A stretch of 64,000 nucleotides of DNA from Platerodrilus igneus. Lineage: Eukaryota; Arthropoda; Insecta; Coleoptera; Lycidae. How positions within the stretch are numbered: position 1 is the first letter of the stretch; the number at the start of each line of letters is the position of its first letter. The position numbers and the translations under genes were made by a program. Below are positions 33,209 through 45,369 of the stretch, piece by piece. Under the pieces are notes generated by a model. That model worked only from the letters and a program-made list of their open reading frames with translations. It was not told the DNA's origin and searched no databases. Location of the stretch: assembly GCA_036346225.1 (NCBI GenBank), contig JARFIW010000108.1:2418001-2482000 (forward strand), in the 5' to 3' direction.

Positions 33209-33950
33209 CTAGTAGACCATTTAGTGACGAACCAGCACCACATTTCCCCCAGAATCCCACATTTCCCCACACATCTGGACCAATTTACATGTAAATTCCC
33301 ATAAGGAGGAAATGAGGGAGATGAATCTACTCCTGCTCTCTCCTTGTGGAACTCCTTGTGGAATTTTTTACCCCAACCATTTTGATTACGTCACACCCGC
33401 ATTCTTTCCACCCGCGAGATAAATCTTTCTCCACATTTCCACCCACGAGATAAATCAATATTGTTTGCTATCATATATTATTAGATTTTTCTCAGCTACC
33501 CGAATTTCTAAAATTTTTTTAGATAGCATCACCCTCCAGGAAGCTACCCTCATTTTAAGATTTTTTACGGCTAACATTCTGATCCAAATAGTTTTCTTCG
33601 ACTAGCCATTGCATCTTTTGAGATAAACCTATCTTGTTTGGTATCAATTAATATTACAATTTTCTCAGCTACCAGAATCTTTAAGAATTTTTTAGATTGC
33701 ATCACCCCCCATGGAGCTACCCTCATTTTAAGATTTTTTTACCGCTAACATTCTGAACCAAATAGTTTTCTTCGTCTAACCAATGCATCTTTCAAGATAA
33801 ACCTATCTTGTTTGGTATCAATTAATATTGGAATTTTTTCAGCTACCCGAATCTTTAGGAATTTTTTAGATAGCGCCATCCCCAAAGGAGCTGCCCTGAT
33901 TTTAAGAACCGAGAGAGACCCCAATGGGAAAATGGTAGGCTAGGTGAGAG
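33209..33950 (+). repeat. Tandem repeat of about 172 bp replacing part of element A ORF2
   Basis: Between about 33,452 and 33,907, nearly three units share GATAAACCTATCTTGTTTGGTA, TTTTCAGCTACCCGAATCTTTA, TTTTTTAGATAGCATC and AGCTACCCTCATTTTAAG, each piece with small changes. A pyrimidine-rich start (33,236-33,450) precedes them. ORF2 resumes by 33,958. The roughly 200 residues expected between the two ORF2 parts are not present, so the insertion came with a deletion. Confidence 0.75.
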
Positions 33951-33957
33951 TCATCTA

Positions 33958-34412
33958 TAAAAGGGAGATGGACCGCACAACTAATACCAAACATCAGACC
34001 ATGGGTGGAAAGGAAATTTGAAACCACCAGCTATCGCGTAACCCAAGTGCTCACGGGGCATGGATGCTTTGCTTCCTACAAACATCGTATAGGAAAAGAG
34101 GAATCTGTTAACTGCTGGTAATGCAGTCGCCCGGAGGATACGGCAAACCATACCCTTTTTGCATGTGGAAGATGAAACAGAGAACGAATAGAAGCAGAGA
34201 TTAACTTGGGACAGCAGATAGCAGTCAATAACATCGTTAATCTGATGCTTTCTGACAAACGAAATTGCATGACTATAGAGAAATTTATTAAACAAATCAT
34301 GTTAAGAAAAGAAGCTGACGAAAGACGGAGAGAGGCGCTGAACAGAATTAATAACGAGACGCCAGGGATATCCTGCAAACAGCTAGATGATATGTCCAAT
34401 GGCGGTACCTAG
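33958..34412 (+). pseudogene. Element A ORF2, C-terminal zinc-binding region
   Basis: KGRWTAQLIPNIRPWVERKF and VLTGHGCFASYKHRIG are the conserved block before the cysteine motif in R1-clade ORF2. A stop-containing NCW-stop-C then PEDTANHTLFACG gives the C-x2-C ... H ... C zinc site. The tail ends at TAG 34,410-34,412. The equivalent in element B is HTTQVLSRHGCFA, CIICGEKDDPAHTVFEC. Confidence 0.85.
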
Positions 34413-34525
34413 TTGTTTTGTCACTGGCGGTAAGAGAGGGAAGGGTTTTAGTTGAATGCTGCTTCCTTCTGTGGATCCAGGGGCAGACTACGGTCTGATC
34501 CCTGGCGCGGCCCTAACTACTTTAT
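34413..34525 (+). other. Proximal 3' UTR of element A
   Basis: GTCACTGGCGGTAAGAGAGG resembles GTCACTATTGGGAAGAGAAG at 61,602 in element B. A perfect-armed hairpin-like stretch, CAGGG..AGAC and GTCT..CCCTG, stands at 34,480-34,507 just before the GC-rich block. Confidence 0.55.
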
Positions 34526-34599
34526 TCGGGCCGGGCTCGGGCCGGGCCTATCTTTTTTCGGACCGGGCCGGGCCAAACGACTCGGGCCAAAAAACTCAC

Positions 34600-35957
34600 G
34601 AGTAGATACTCCATCGTTCCTTCACTTCTATCTCACATTGAGTAAGTAAACGTTCTTAATTATATTTTCACGTAGTGTCTTCATGAACCCATTAATAATC
34701 AGTTTTTCGTCTTGTTTAGTGTAAAGAAGACGTGATATTATAACTCACTTCTTATACCGAATATTTTTTCTAGTCCTATTTAATGTTCCTCATGTTGTAC
34801 TTTAGGCAAGTTAAAGATGCCCAGGAACATCAACCTAGGTGATTTATTTATAATTCAAAAGTTTGCAAGATATATATTATGTATATGTATATACTCCAAA
34901 TCTCAATCATGCGGCGAACGTCGATATTAGCAATCGCGTGTATAATTTATGTCTGCCGCCTAAAACACTAGAGAGTTATTGCAAAGTTCATTTTACTAAT
35001 TTTTTTATAAAGTTTTCCCTTATTTGACATTTACACATGCGCAATTACACCTTTAATGTTTGTACTTTATTAAAATACAGGACACCTTTATTTAATTTAA
35101 ATACAGGCAGGGAATGCTTTTATTTAAGGCGCCTTAATTTTGACATATGCCAAATGCTTAACGTACAAACTTACATTTAATGGTCTGCTTTCTGTATAAA
35201 TATAGCGAAATAAATGGTTTTTTGTAGTGTTGTTTCCGTAATTAAATTTAGAAATATAATGTCCAAGTTTATAACACGAAAAAGATATAAAACGTCAACG
35301 CTCTAAATACGAGGATGCTGTTTTGTAATGCTTTTCCTAGAAGTAAACTGTAAAAATCCTTTTGAAAATAGAATTGCTATATGCTTGGAAAGGAGTAAAA
35401 ACAGTGTCTTGAAGTAAACTCAAAAAGTATTCCGTGAAAACACTTTGACAACACATACAAATGTTATCGAATCAGTGGGAAATAAAAGACTCAAATAATA
35501 AAAAAAGGTTTATCTTTGTGTGAATACAATTTCTTTGATTTTTTCCAATATAGTTAAACAAGTATTATAGGTCACCTTATCACAAAAGAGATTAATTCTT
35601 TATTCATTTTTAAAACATAACCTATAGATATAAAATACTAAAAATATATGTTAGAATAAAGAGTAAAAGAAAAAACACTTGCACTAACACTCCTTTAGAT
35701 TGGATGAAAACTTTTAAAAAAGGATACTTTATTTGAAGATTCTTTTAATAAAGTCTGCTTGGAATGAGTTTGTAACAACTTTCTAATTTCAAGTAGATAA
35801 TTTTAGTAAAATTCTTTGCAGTAGGAACGACAAAATAAAGCGGACGCAAATTTATTATAAAGGTTGTAAGGTGCGTTAAGCGTATAATTTCATAAACATT
35901 GAAAATTGCTAAACATTTTGTACCTTTGTTACCTATTTCTAGGATTTTTTAAAGAAT
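34600..35957. other. AT-rich non-coding DNA
   Basis: No frame or motif of note; the longest open frames are trivial. It belongs to the body of the segment with GC-rich ends or to an unidentified older repeat. Confidence 0.5.
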
Positions 35958-36794
35958 TGTTACGTTTATTTTCAGCATAAATTAATTACCCTATTTTTCT
36001 CCCTTATTAATTCAATACCCGCTTAAATAAATTCTGTTTCTACTGTTAAATCCTTCAACATAATTAATAATAAACACGCTCACGAATAAATTCCTCAACT
36101 TAAATCTAGTTGCTTTGAAACGACAAGTTTATGCAACAACTAAATAGTTATATCCTGTTTCAGGTACCCGTTATCTTGGTATACATTACGACCGCCTATA
36201 ATGATTTTCTCTATTGTTTCAATGTAAAAACTTGTTGAAATAAGGTCGCACACTATCTGATAAAACCCGGGTTTTAATCCCCCCAGTTTTAACTGCGCTT
36301 CGATAAGCGAGGATTTGCAGTTGGAATTCGTATTATTTAAACCATTGTTAAATTTGCTTCTACAGCTTGTGCGTCGACATATTTTCTACATTATTCGTCA
36401 CCGTATTTCAAAAGCAATGCACGTCTGTTTATTTTCTGTTCGACAACTAGGAGGTGTCTTGCGTGGATTGCTTTTTTTAACTGGAGGCCAAATGGGTTCT
36501 TCCTTTCTGCTTTTGTGCGTAGGTCGTTGCTGTAGTTACGATGCCAGGGTAAATGGATCCTGAATACTGCGGCGTTTCTATATTTACTCACCCCCGACGG
36601 TTTTCAAGCTAAGTATCCGGACACCTACAGGTATGCAACTTGTTTTCTTTTGTGTGTGTCAATGGGATGTTCCGTATCAACATTTGGTGTAGTTATGTGA
36701 CAAGAAAGGTCACATTGTAGAACTATTGTTTGTTGCTGCTAATCGATATTATCGCTCTACATGTGTGATGTACCTGTGTTAAAAGTATTGGACA

Positions 36795-36990
36795 GACACA
36801 CCCTTATTCCTTTGTACTGATTAGTTTATTTTACAATGTACGATTTAAAAGATATCTGACAAAAGCTCTCACACGTTAATTCTTTCCTACTAATTAGTTA
36901 TTTTACAAAAAGTATTAGGTGAAACTTCAAAAATGCTTGACAAAAGCTCTCACAGGTTTATTTACTACTGATTAATTTTATTTTGTGTAA
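36795..36990 (+). repeat. Short tandem duplication of about 95 bp
   Basis: TACTGATTAGTTTATTTTAC ... GACAAAAGCTCTCACACG is followed by TACTAATTAGTTATTTTAC ... GACAAAAGCTCTCACAGG and a third partial start TACTGATTAATTTTATTTT. Confidence 0.7.
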
Positions 36991-37835
36991 ATACGAGATG
37001 CGCACTTCGTATCTAATGTACTAAATTGTTTATATCACCTAACTGTTTGCTTTCAAATAGTAACGCTTAATTTATTGCTCTTGCTTGTTTGTACAGAATC
37101 CGTTATTTGTTTTTATTTGTTAATAGATCATCGTGGGCGATGTGTTTTTTGTTTCTTTTTGGTATGTAGGCGAATCCCCTCACTCTCCGCGTATAGTATG
37201 TAACGGGCATTTTTGTAGTTCTACATGTTACGCTATCCTCAATTCATAAATACATTTCTACAAATTACTATTTTTATATTTGATATTTATTAACTCCTTA
37301 GGCGAGTGAATCGTATTATAATTAATTATAAATTGCATCGTTCTTAGATTGCCGTAAATATAAATTTTGTTCCTTATGTGGAGTATTCGTAAATTACTTT
37401 CCAACTTATCGGAAATGATAAACCGCTATAATTAATTAATATATATGATTGCGGCATTTACGTTTTTGGATGCTCCTTATGTTATTAACAAGTCTAGATA
37501 ATATATGATAAGCGGTTGTAATAGCGAGGAATTGATATAAACAGATGAACAATCGTGTTTTGTTTTTTGTTCCGATATACTAAGTACGTTAAAAATACTG
37601 TTTCCTCTTTGCTTTGACAATAGTGAGAATTAATGCGGGATTTAATTTTCGTATTGTTCATGTACGAGGAGGGCACGATTTTTAGTTGTTTTCTTGTGAA
37701 ATAAAAATTGTATATTAACTGTACAAAGTGTAGTTCTAATTCCTTTTTGAAGGAAGTATGCTTGATAGACGAACGTGTTTACTCGACCTGCACGTGTGTT
37801 TTACGGAACATTTGACGGACGGTTTTTATTGCTTA

Positions 37836-37839
37836 CGCG
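37836..37839 (+). repeat. Left target-site duplication of errantivirus (CGCG)
   Basis: CGCG precedes the 5' LTR and is repeated at 46,898-46,901. The restored site TTACGCGTG matches the uninterrupted sequence of repeat copy 2 at 51,940-51,948 (TTACGCGTGG), which proves the insertion. Confidence 0.92.
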
Positions 37840-38346
37840 AGTTATGTATCCCCCAATTACCTATATATATTGATGTATTGAATCTAATATGAATTATTAG
37901 AAATTATTAAGTAAAAGTATAAGTTCAATGCAACATTGTAACACAAGGATAACCCAGAGAGGTTATCGACAGTTCATGTGAACGGACATGCAACTTTGCA
38001 TCCGTGAGGGCAGTGATACTGCAGGTGGCAGGTCACAGGCGGTCAACAGACCGCAATTACTTAGAATTAAGTTGTTACATTGTATTAAAGTGTACAATTA
38101 AAGAGAAATGCAGACATGAGATCTGCAAGTTCTCACAGCCGTGTGAGGGGCAGGTTATTATAAAAGGCCCGGGAGCTCAATGCCCGGCAGTCAGTCTTCG
38201 AACTCCATACTTCGTTGTTCAAGCTACTCACTAGTACAATAATTATTTTAGTATTATGTATAAGTTATCAAAATTTTAACTAATAAAAATATTGTTAAAG
38301 TTTCAAAGCTTTTTAAAAACCAGCTCCAAAGGCCCGAACTTTAACT
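37840..38346 (+). repeat. Errantivirus 5' LTR
   Basis: AGTTATGTATCC...CTTTAACT. Differences from the 3' LTR: one extra C in the CCCCC run near the start, T/C near 38,260, a two-base change at AATATTGTT/AATGTGTT, and one A fewer in the TTTTTAAAAA run. Confidence 0.94.
38159..38196 (+). promoter_or_regulatory. Errantivirus LTR core promoter (TATA box and initiator)
   Basis: TATAAAA at 38,159-38,165 lies 32 bases before TCAGTC at 38,191, the arthropod initiator consensus. Transcription probably starts there, giving an R region up to the AATAAA at about 38,282. The same arrangement recurs in the 3' LTR at 46,711-46,748. Confidence 0.75.
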
Positions 38347-38363
38347 GGCGCAGTCGTAACGGA
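38346..38363 (+). promoter_or_regulatory. Errantivirus primer binding site
   Basis: TGGCGCAGTCGTAACGG overlaps the last T of the LTR. It matches the TGGCGCAGTCGGTAGG-type site known from the Drosophila elements 17.6 and 297 in its first 11 bases. Confidence 0.75.
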
Positions 38364-40550
38364 TGTCAAAAGGGCACTGAAAATCCAAAATCGGAAGATT
38401 GGTGACCAAGAATTTTATTCGAAATTTTGGCAGAACCCAAACCAAGTTGGAGGAAGAACAAGCATCGTCTAAATCCAGCAACAAACCAAGTTGGACAAGG
38501 AACAAGAATCGTCTAAGGCCAACAAAACAAACCAAGGTGGACAAGATACAGAATCGATCGAACCCACCAAAGAAACAGATGAAACTAATGTAAGTTCATT
38601 TCCATAAAAATTTTCTTTTAACCAAATTATAATTGATATATGCTAGTATTATAACTATTGATTACTATCGTATTATGTATTTTATTATTATGAATATTTT
38701 TGAAAATAGTTCAAAGTGAATTATTTTCAAAACGAGACTATAAAACGTTTTATGAAACTTGAATGTTAAAGAAATATTTTTTTCTTTAAAAAGCAAATGA
38801 GACTTGATTATTTACAAAGAGATTTTCTTAAAATAAATAAGAATTGAATTTAAAAGAAATTCTTACCACAATTATTAAAAATAAACTCAAAATAATCCAA
38901 AAATAAACGGGCGCACATTCACTAAACACCAAAACAAGAAACATCAATTACCGCGATTCAAACCCACGTTTCAATCCGATAAAATAAAAACACAGAACGC
39001 AATTCAATTTCAAAGCTAATTCGAACAAGCAGTACAGAACGTTTAATTAAACCATTGACCTCTATAATACTGAATAAATCACAAGAACATTCTGCATTAA
39101 CTAAAAATACGGTAACTTAAAACCACCTAAGAAAACAAAGCTCGCATCTTTTATACACTTAGAACATCAGAGAAGTGCAATAACTTTCAACCTTCAGTAT
39201 TAAAGTATAGCTTAACAACGCAATATCATTATTAAAATCGCTTTCAGAATCCTTGCACAGTACTAAAGAAATAACTTTCAACTTTCAGTATAATTTCAAT
39301 TTGCATCATACACGGGATAATAAAATCGACGCAGTTTCTACATTAATACCTACAATCCATAAAAGCGTGTACAATTGCAATAAAATCTAAACGTTTTTCA
39401 ACTAAGTAACCAGCATTATAAAGTGCATTATTTCAATACGAAAATAGAATAACGCTAAACGCTCATAATTGTAAACCTGAAAACTAACTACGAAGAGTTC
39501 AATTACAAGTTGAGAACACCGAGATATCTAAAAATAAATAGACGTAACACTTTACGCAAGCACGGAAAGTAAATTATCTAATTCCTATAAACTGAAAATA
39601 ACACCTGTAAGTGCAATTAACTCAACGTACGTAACAAAGTAACGAAGATTACATTCTTAAGTATTCAATTTCAACCATGAAGTACAGGAGTAATCAACCT
39701 TAAGTTATAAGTAGAACACAAGACAGACGAACTGTACGTTTACGCAACTCTGTAAAACCCACGGAAAGAGTATTAATTAACAGAATTTAACCAAAACAAA
39801 GCTAAACGAGAATAAACCCATCCATTTCAGATTCCTTAAGAAAGATAAATTAAAAGCTGCATAAAACAATTAATCCAAGACTACGGTAATTAAATTCAAC
39901 ATTATTGAATACAAATCTCGTGAATACATCACCGCATTGTGTAATTAAATATAAATAAACAACGACTACGATTTTAAAAATAACTCGACGCAATATAAAC
40001 TTAAAATTAATAAATCTAATACTACAAGTACGAAATTAATCTCAAATTCTTACCAAATTTTATCCACCCAATCCAAACTGAAAATTAACCATTCCTAACT
40101 AAAAAATAACGCCGAAAAATAACGAAATAAACATCAACCTTTACCAAATCTTTATGTACCTAATCTAATTGAAAATTAACAAACCAAAACCGAAGTTAAC
40201 GTTTCAAATAGCTAAATCAACATTAATTTTTACAAAACTCTAAGTTATCCAATCTAAAAAGGAAAATTTAAAAAACCAAAGCAAAAATAACGTCATAAAA
40301 AGGAAAATCATTCCCAATTTTTACAAAATTCAAAATTACTTAATCCAAAAGAAAAATTAATACATCCAAAGCATAATAAACGCTACAAATAACAGAACCA
40401 ACCCCAATTTTTTACAAAATTTGAAATTTCACAACCCAAACGGAAAATTAATAAATCCGAAGCAAAAGTAACAATACAAATAACGAAATAAAGCTTAATT
40501 CAAAAAAAAAAAAAATTTTTTTTTGAAATTTCCAAAAATCGAAAACAACC
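38347..40550 (+). other. Errantivirus leader, 2.2 kb, A-rich and non-coding
   Basis: The leader is very A-rich and lacks long frames. A 65-codon frame at 38,399-38,593 repeats a TK/NKP-rich motif (GGAACAAG/TCGTCTAA recurs near 38,455 and 38,500) and may be fortuitous. The last 450 bases are tandem repeats (see separate entry). Confidence 0.6.
40050..40500 (+). repeat. Five diverged tandem units of about 90 bp in the errantivirus leader
   Basis: Units start near 40,052, 40,143, 40,231, 40,322 and 40,413, each with TA-CAAA(T/C)TTT near the start, AATCCAA, GAAAATTAA and AAATAACG in the same order. A possible sixth, more diverged unit lies at 39,960-40,050. The block ends 50 bases before gag. 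Confidence 0.75.
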
Positions 40551-40559
40551 CTTAACCAA

Positions 40560-41746
40560 CCTGAGTAACACAGACTTACGTCTCTATTTAGAGACAATAC
40601 AGACGTTTGATGGCACGCAGGCCCATCTTTCGAATTTCATTGGAGCATGTGAAATGTTCCTAAAAACTTTACAAACCCGGAGATGACGCAAGAAATTCAT
40701 TGCTTATACGCTTAGTAATAAGTAAACTAGCCGGAAGGGCACTAACATTAATCGCCAGTAGGGACGACTTATCGGAATGGGACCAGTTTAAACAGCTACT
40801 AATTGCATATTTTGGAGACCAACGTAATATAAAATGCCTGGTACGAGACCTAATAAACCTTAGAATGGAACACAATCAATCCCCCTACCAATTCGGAATG
40901 AAATGCCAAGACGTGAGAAGTTTAATTTTAACAAAATTAAAAATCGAAGAACCCGATCAAAACGTTAGACATTTAAAAACCAAAATGTATGACGAAATGG
41001 CACTAGACACATATATAAACGCTTTACCAGAACGACTATTGGATAAAATCAGATTCCAACGACCCCAAAATCTAGAAGAAGCGATGAGCCTAGTAATAGA
41101 AGAAGAAAATGTAATGTATTACCGCAACAGACTATACAACCCCAACGCGAATAAAAGCTATTCACCAACAAAAACTATACAAGCTACAAGACAAACGATC
41201 CCTCAACAAAAATTCACACCCTTTAACTCACAAACAAATCAACCGCAAAGTAACAACCCAAGTTTTAACAATACCAATTTTAATAATCAATATAAACATT
41301 TTTCAAGACCAACATTCAACCCAACTTTTACGAAACCCTCATTCCAACCGAGATTTAATCAAAACCTAAACCAACCAAGACCAGCATTCAATGCAAACCC
41401 CAATAGAAATACACCAATGACTAATAATAATAACAACCCTAACAATTATTACAGACCAACACCAATGGACACCTCATCTGGTAACACCAGACAAAACACA
41501 AAAATAACACATATCCGACTAAACCCTCATCAGAAACGTAATTTTACATCGGAAGAATTATTTCATCAAGAAATAGAAAAATTTGACACTGACCAGAATA
41601 ATGACATTGAGACACCTACAAACAATGAAACAAACCATGCAGAAACTTACGAACGTGACGAACAATACGAAACTTACGAGGAGTATGATGAAGAAAACTC
41701 GAACTCAAATTTTCAAATGGACCCATACATAGACAACCAAACTTAA
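40560..41746 (+). pseudogene. Errantivirus gag, one frameshift near the N-terminus
   Basis: The frame begins around LSNTDLRLYLETIQTFDG with SNFIGACEMFL, the capsid start. A one-base shift near 40,680 leads into a 348-codon frame from 40,700. KLAGRALTLIAS, WDQFKQLLIAYFGDQRN and TYINALPERLLDKIRFQRP are capsid blocks. The C-terminal third is rich in Asn, Gln and Pro and has no CCHC knuckle, as is usual in errantiviruses. Gag stops at 41,744-41,746. Confidence 0.85.
41707..41713 (+). promoter_or_regulatory. Candidate -1 ribosomal frameshift site (A AAT TTT)
   Basis: AAATTTT sits in gag frame as A-AAT-TTT, which fits the X-XXY-YYZ slippery form. Slipping back one base continues without a stop past the gag terminator into the protease frame, where the catalytic DTG lies at 41,821. 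The overlap is about 33 bases. A downstream pseudoknot was not modelled. Confidence 0.7.
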
Positions 41747-42200
41747 TAAACTTAAACAACATAAATCACTTAGTATTACCATACATAGAAATACCCCACG
41801 CCAAATTCAAACTATTAATCGACACCGGATCATCAAAAACATTAATTAGCCCCAGAACCGTACAAAACATTATTTAGATTATGTAGAAAGAGAACCATTT
41901 AAAATCAAAACAGCTCATCAAACAACACTACACCAATTCGTAGCCAATATACCCTTACCGAGAACATTTAATGTTAAAATGAAACATAAATTTTGTGTAT
42001 TCGAATTTAACGACAAATATGACGGATTAATCGGAATGGACCTTCTAAGAAAATTAGGAGCCAACATTGACATTAAAAATCGCTTATTAAGGACAAAATA
42101 CGGAAAAATCCCAATTAAATTTCAAAACACACAAATTGAACAAAAATACACTATAGAACCCCGAACGGAAAGAAAAATAAAATCCCAGTAAAATCTAACA
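41714..42200 (+). pseudogene. Errantivirus pol: protease region, frameshifted
   Basis: FKLLIDTGSSKTLI carries the catalytic DTG with Ser. A TAG near 41,876 and a frame change follow. The next frame (41,979-42,191) has YDGLIGMDLLRKLGANID, the conserved I-(I/L)-G-x-D-L-L motif at the protease end. The enzyme would process Gag-Pol. Confidence 0.85.
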
Positions 42201-42222
42201 AAATTTAGGAATAATAAATCAT

Positions 42223-43830
42223 ATGACATTTCAACAAGGAGTAGAAACCCCAACTGCCTTAGTACAAATAAAAGATAACTTTGCAACCACAACAATATTA
42301 AATTCAAACGACTATCCCGTAGAATTATCATTGACAGACCCAATTAACGTAGAAGAACTAAATTTTAACGAAATGGAAATAGACGAAAATTTAGAAAACG
42401 AATACAACCCAATGGAACATGACGAAATGTTAAGAGAAAATTTAACTAACATCCGCTTTAATACCGATATCAATCGAGAAGAAGAAAGAGCAATTAAAAC
42501 TTATGTTTCGAATACCGAGACATATTCCATTGTGAAGGAATACCATTAACATTCACCAACACAGTAAAACATAATATCGAGTTGACAGACAATAAACCAA
42601 TCTTTACAAAAGCATATAGACTACCTCATACAAGCCAAGAAGAAGCTGACAGACAAGTAGCAGATTTATTAGACCAAGACATAATCCAGCACTCCAATTC
42701 ACCATGGAGCAGCCCCGTGTTAATAGTACCTAAGAAATTAGACGCAACCGGAAAGAGAAAGTACAGAATGGTAATAGAACTATAGAAAGTTAAATGAAAA
42801 AACGGTAGATGACAAATATCCACTACCAAATATTACCGAAATTTTAGACAAATTAGGCAAATGCCAATATTTTACAACATTAGACCTAGCATCAGGATAC
42901 CATCAGGTAGAGATGGAAGAAAAGACATATCAAAACAGCCTTCAGCACACCTAGAGGACATTACGAATACAAACGAATGCCATTTGGACTAAAGAACGCA
43001 CCCGCTACTTTCCAGAGAGTCATGGACAATATATTTCGAGGAATACACAATGAGAAATGCCTTGTATACCTTGACGACTTCATAGTTTATTCCACATCAT
43101 TGGTAGAACACATAGAAAGATTGAAAGAAGTATTCGAAAGACTTAGACAAGCACATTTTAAAGTACAATTAGACAAAAGTGAATTTTACAAAAGAAGTAT
43201 CATTTTAGGACATGTAATAACACCCCAAGGAGTAATGCCAAATCCAGACAAAACAAATGCAGTTCTAAATTACCCATTACCAAAACAAACAAAGAAATCA
43301 AAGGATTTCTAGGACTTAGTGGTTACTACCGCAAATTCATTAAAGGTTACGCTCAGATAACCAAACCCTGACAAATTGTTTAAAAAGGAAACAAAATTGA
43401 ACACACCCGGAATTTATTAAAGCAGTAGACAAAATTAAAACATATTAACTAACCACCCTGTATTAGAATACCCAGACTTTACAAAACCATTTATACTGAC
43501 GACAGACGCATCGAATGTAGCATTAGGCGCAGTATTGAGCCAAGGAAAAGTAGGTAGCGATAAACCTATCAGCTACGCATCCAGAACCCTAAATGAAACC
43601 GAACAAAATATAGCACTATAGAAAAGAGTTATTAGCCATAATTTGGGCAACAAAATATTTTAGACCTTACCTATACGGAAGAAAATTTTACATATATACT
43701 GACCATAGACCACTATTATGGCTATGCAAACTGAAAGAACCGAATTCAAAATTACAGAGATGGAGAATCAGACTCGAAGAGTATGATTACGAAATTATAT
43801 ACAAAAAGGGAATTTATAACAACAACGCAG
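42223..43830 (+). pseudogene. Errantivirus pol: reverse transcriptase and RNase H, frameshifted
   Basis: RT motifs in order: [34 protein letters not shown] at a break at 42,783, [29 protein letters not shown] and the catalytic YLDD at 43,067-43,078, then GHVITPQGV. RNase H begins with [15 protein letters not shown] at about 43,500 and has the EKELLA position broken by a TAG; YTDHRPLLWL follows. Frame changes fall near 42,545, 42,783, 42,935, 43,300, 43,380 and 43,620. Confidence 0.9.
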
Positions 43831-43989
43831 ACGCTTTAAGTAGAATTCAACTCAATGCATTAGAAACTGAATCCATTATAGGAAACGTAGACGAAACAGA
43901 AATAAGGGAAGATCCAGACGAGATCGACACAATACATTCGACACAAAACGAAGAACCAAAAAACGCGATTAAAATTTTAAACGAAGCAA

Positions 43990-45358
43990 TCGATATGAAA
44001 CCCAACCAGTTTACAATAACCGAAGTTTTAAATAACCCCAACCCAGTAAAATATACAAAAGTAGACAATAAGAAAATATACCACATTCAAATAACTAAAG
44101 ATGACAATGAGGAACAAATAATTAAAATTTTAAAAGAATACACCCCTGAGAAAAAACGATTTTATTTTTATTTCAATACCGAACATTTATACCAAAGATT
44201 TTCAGAATTATACATTAAACTATTCAATAACTCTGGACCTGAACTCATCAGATGTACTAGAAAATTAATAACACTAGACGACCCTGACGAAATAAACGAT
44301 GTAATTAGAAATCAACACGAAGGAAAAACCAACCATCGTGGAATTAACGAAACAATAAAACAACTCATAAGACGTTATTATTTTAAAGACATGAAGGACT
44401 TGACCACAGATTTCATTAACCAATGCGAACTATGTGACAGAGCGAAATACGATAGGAAACCCCAAAGATACCCTTAATGTTAACCAAAACACCCGACAAA
44501 CCATTTCAAAAACTGCATGCCGATACTCTAGTAGTAGAAGCGCAAAACTATCTAACAATTATAGACGCATTCACAAAAATAGGCCAAGCAATACCAATCA
44601 CATCCAAAAATAGCATTGACGTGACCCAAGGATTTTTACAATACTTCACATTTTACGGAACACCCGAATCAATCACTTTAGACAATGGTAGCGAATTTAA
44701 AAATGAGACAATACAAAACACGTTAGAACTACACAAAATAAACATTCATTTCATAACGGAAAACCACCCTGAGTCAAACGGACTAATTGAACGACTACAT
44801 TTAACCCTGTTAGAACAAATTCGATTATTTAGAATAAATTATAAAAAGGAACATATAACCAATTTAATGTCATACGCACTAATCGCCTATAATAACACAA
44901 TTCACTCATCAACAAATTTTACACCCTTAGAATTAACATTAGGACATTCAGATTCACGAAATCCCTATGACATACACTACAACAAGGAAGTATATCAACA
45001 ATATGCGAAAGATCACAAACAAAAACTAAAAATAACTTACGACAAGGTAAAAGATAAATTAGAGAACGATAAAGAACGTATCACCACAACCCGAAATAAA
45101 AATACCGATTCAAATAAATTTTCAATAGGACAAACCGTATATGAGAAAAACTTTCAAAGCAAGCGACATAAAACAGCACCCAGAAATTTAGGACCATTTA
45201 AAATTAAGAAAATATCAGATAAAAACATAGCAGTAGTAGACAACGGTAAAATAACTAAATACATTCATTTGAAAAACCTAAGACACCCTGTAATTTCAGA
45301 TGGACAGTCATCACCCTTACCGTCAACCTCCGCCCAGGTAGAACGGACAACCAAGTAA
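43990..45358 (+). pseudogene. Errantivirus pol: integrase, one frameshift between zinc finger and core
   Basis: HEGKTNHRG, followed by CELCDRAK, makes the N-terminal HHCC finger (44,316-44,450). The frame ends at TAA 44,475 and the catalytic core continues in another frame from 44,477. KLHADTLVV holds the first Asp, ITLDNGSEF the second, and ENHPESNGLIERLH the Glu, so all three catalytic residues are present. The C-terminus has VYEKNFQSK and LGPFKIKKI. The 293-codon core frame is the longest intact catalytic domain in the window. Confidence 0.9.
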
Positions 45359-45369
45359 CAAATAATAAA

